DNA of 64,000 nt, taken from NCBI RefSeq assembly GCF_001625365.1, contig NZ_LJJF01000001.1:4475001-4539000 (forward strand), given 5' to 3'. This document shows, one piece after another, positions 62,430-64,000 of the stretch. This DNA is from Streptomyces sp. MJM8645. GTDB lineage: Bacteria > Actinomycetota > Actinomycetes > Streptomycetales > Streptomycetaceae. The notes under the pieces are model-generated. The model did no database searches and had not been told where the DNA came from. It saw only the letters and a program-made list of their open reading frames with translations. The translations under genes and the position numbers were made by a program. The number at the start of each line of letters is the position of its first letter. The first letter of the stretch is position 1.

Positions 62430-63528
62430 CGAACCGCTCGTCCTCGGCATCGAGACCTCCTGCGACGAGACCGGCGTCGGCATCGTGCGCGGCACCACGC
62501 TGCTGGCCGACGCGGTCGCCTCCAGCGTCAACGACCACGCCCGCTTCGGCGGCGTCGTCCCGGAGATCGCCAGTCGCGCCCACCTGGAGGCGATGGTCCC
62601 GACCATCCAGCGCGCGCTGGACACCGCCGGCGTCAAGGCGAGCGACCTGGACGGCATCGCGGTCACCGCCGGCCCCGGCCTGGCCGGCGCGCTGCTGGTC
62701 GGTGTCAGCGCCGCCAAGGCGTACGCCTGGGCGCTGGACAAGCCGCTGTACGGGGTCAACCACCTCGCCTCGCACATCTGCGTCGACCAGCTGGAGCACG
62801 GCCGGCTGCCGTCGCCGACGATGGCGCTGCTGGTCTCCGGCGGGCACTCCTCGCTGCTGCTCAGCGAGGACATCACCAGCGACGTCCGCCCGCTCGGCGC
62901 GACCATCGACGACGCGGCCGGCGAGGCCTTCGACAAGGTCGCCCGGGTGCTCGGCCTGGGCTTCCCGGGCGGCCCGGTGGTCGACCGCACCGCCCGTGAG
63001 GGCGACCCCAAGGCGATCGCCTTCCCGCGCGGCCTGAGCGGCCGCAACGACCCCGCGTACGACTTCTCCTTCTCCGGCCTGAAGACCGCCGTCGCCCGCT
63101 GGGTGGAGGCCAAGCGCCGGGCCGGCGAGGAGGTGCCGATCGCCGACGTGGCGGCGTCCTTCCAGGAGGCCGTCACCGACGTGCTCACCCGCAAGGCCGT
63201 CAAGGCGTGCCGGGACAACGGCGTCGACCACCTGATGATCGGCGGCGGGGTGGCCGCCAACTCGCGGCTGCGCGAGATGGCCCAGCAGCGCTGCGACCGG
63301 GCCGGCATCCGGCTGCGGGTGCCCCGGCCGGGCCTGTGCACCGACAACGGCGCGATGGTGGCCGCGCTGGGCTCCGAGATGGTGTGGCGTGACCGCACGC
63401 CGTCCGCGCTCGACCTGTCCGCCGACTCCTCGCTGCCGGTGACCGAGACGCACGTGCCGGCCGCGGACGTCCGGCACGGCGACGTCCACGGCCAGGCGTA
63501 CCAGGCCCTCACCGGCGGCGCCGAGTGA
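62422..63528 (+). CDS. tsaD: tRNA N6-threonylcarbamoyladenosine transferase TsaD
   Basis: The product has 368 residues. ETSCDETG (11-18) and the metal-binding NHLASHI with His114 and His118 mark the Kae1/TsaD family; VSGGHSSL and the Asp in CTDNGAM complete the site. It transfers the threonylcarbamoyl group to A37 of ANN-decoding tRNAs. The ATG overlaps rimI by 8 nt, and its stop overlaps the next small ORF. Confidence 0.97.
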   Translation: MADEPLVLGIETSCDETGVGIVRGTTLLADAVASSVNDHARFGGVVPEIASRAHLEAMVPTIQRALDTAGVKASDLDGIAVTAGPGLAGALLVGVSAAKAYAWALDKPLYGVNHLASHICVDQLEHGRLPSPTMALLVSGGHSSLLLSEDITSDVRPLGATIDDAAGEAFDKVARVLGLGFPGGPVVDRTAREGDPKAIAFPRGLSGRNDPAYDFSFSGLKTAVARWVEAKRRAGEEVPIADVAASFQEAVTDVLTRKAVKACRDNGVDHLMIGGGVAANSRLREMAQQRCDRAGIRLRVPRPGLCTDNGAMVAALGSEMVWRDRTPSALDLSADSSLPVTETHVPAADVRHGDVHGQAYQALTGGAE

Positions 63529-63785
63529 CCGTCGCCGCGATGTGGGAGGCCCGCGCCGCCACCGGCCGCGGGGCCGAACTCGCCTCCTGGGTACGGGAGG
63601 TGGCGCTGCCCGCGGTGCGCGGTTCGGCCGGACTGGTCCGCACCGAGCTGCTCGGCGCGCCCGGCGAACGGGTGCTGCTGATCACCTGGTGGACCGGCGA
63701 GCCGGTGCCGGTCGCCGACCCGCCGGCCGACCTGCTCGGCCGCCCGGTGCACCGCTGGTCCTTCACCAGCGAGCACGTCGAATAG
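63525..63785 (+). CDS. Small ferredoxin-like (ABM-like) protein overlapping tsaD
   Basis: The product has 86 residues. The pattern (AMWEARAATGRGAELASWV, then GSAGLVRTELL and ERVLLITWW) resembles antibiotic-biosynthesis-monooxygenase-type dimeric alpha/beta folds, but the match is weak and I assign no activity. The GTG at 63525 overlaps the tsaD stop (GTGA), so it is coupled to the t6A genes. Codon bias agrees with a real gene. Confidence 0.75.
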   Translation: MTVAAMWEARAATGRGAELASWVREVALPAVRGSAGLVRTELLGAPGERVLLITWWTGEPVPVADPPADLLGRPVHRWSFTSEHVE

Positions 63786-63865
63786 GCGCTGTCCGGGAAC
63801 CGCCGCCCCGACCGCTACCGTGCATAGCTGAGAAGAAGCTGGACGGGAACCGGGAGCGCGCTGCG

Positions 63866-64000
63866 GTGAACAGGGACGGTCGGAGCAGGACCAGGACGTA
63901 CGCGGTGGGGGCGCTGGCCCTGCTGGCCCTGGCCACCGGATGCGGCGACAACGGGGGCGGCGCCGCCCCGGCGGCGGCCGGCGGCAGCTCGGCGGCCACG
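63866..64000 (+). CDS. Lipoprotein, 5' part only (runs off the window)
   Basis: The visible 45 codons encode a basic start (NRDGRSRTRT), a hydrophobic segment and the lipobox LATGC with the lipidated Cys at residue 26, then a Gly/Ala-rich linker. It is therefore a secreted, lipid-anchored protein. The mature domain lies beyond the end of the window and cannot be identified. The GTG at 63866 has GGGAG about ten bases upstream. Confidence 0.85.
   Translation, partial: MNRDGRSRTRTYAVGALALLALATGCGDNGGGAAPAAAGGSSAAT

Overview
This window looks like the chromosome core of a Streptomycetaceae actinomycete (Streptomyces or Kitasatospora). GC is very high, third codon positions are almost all G or C, GTG starts and 4-nt GTGA/ATGA overlaps are common, promoters are TTGAC-17-TAnnnT, and the ribosomal gene order is the actinobacterial one. 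I cannot name the species.

Layout. (1) 1-14137 is accessory: a small membrane protein; a MoxR-type ATPase paired with a metallopeptidase/vWA protein; a sirtuin; a cytochrome P450; two ADP-ribosylglycohydrolase-family proteins flanking a secreted serpin lipoprotein; a DUF2786 protein; a two-gene ABC transporter; and a DUF1707/DUF4190 membrane protein. rpoBC is not in the window. (2) 14138-19048 is the str operon (rpsL, rpsG, fusA, tuf), with a clear promoter in front and a hairpin terminator behind. (3) 19154-28932 is a membrane glycan locus placed between tuf and rpsJ: a GtrB-like glycosyltransferase with GtrA, a multi-pass GT-C-like protein, a flippase-like protein, a DPM1-like glycosyltransferase with DUF2304, a soluble GT2, and a second GT-C-like protein with an AftA-like layout. 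(4) 28978-46383 holds the S10, spc and alpha clusters (rpsJ to rplO, then secY-adk, map, infA-rpmJ-rpsM-rpsK-rpoA-rplQ). It contains several structured gaps, and mscL sits between map and infA. (5) 46406-54799 holds truA, an ABC-F protein, rplM-rpsI, glmM, coaA and glmS. (6) 54831-64000 holds a Uma2-family gene, the NAD(P)HX repair enzyme, alr, an alpha/beta hydrolase, tsaE, a tiny gene behind an iron-box-like palindrome, a transpeptidase-like protein without its catalytic cysteine, tsaB-rimI-tsaD, a small overlapping ORF, and the start of a lipoprotein.

How the genes work together. The backbone supplies translation (ribosomal proteins, EF-Tu, EF-G, IF-1, RNA polymerase alpha, TruA, the t6A proteins TsaB/D/E, Map, RimI), secretion (SecY) and wall precursors (GlmM, GlmS, Alr). 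The accessory blocks add an NAD/ADP-ribose group (sirtuin and two ARH proteins), a protease inhibitor, and a candidate polyprenyl-phosphate-sugar system for building a surface glycan.

Most notable: a serpin with an inhibitory-type reactive loop of exact alpha-1-antitrypsin length and a predicted P1 Met; the 9.8-kb glycan locus; an iron-box-controlled 64-residue protein; an L,D-transpeptidase-like pseudo-enzyme; an internally duplicated zincin-vWA protein; an MscL with a Cys4 zinc-ribbon tail; and terminator-like structures in the leaders of the S10, rpsH and rpsM genes.
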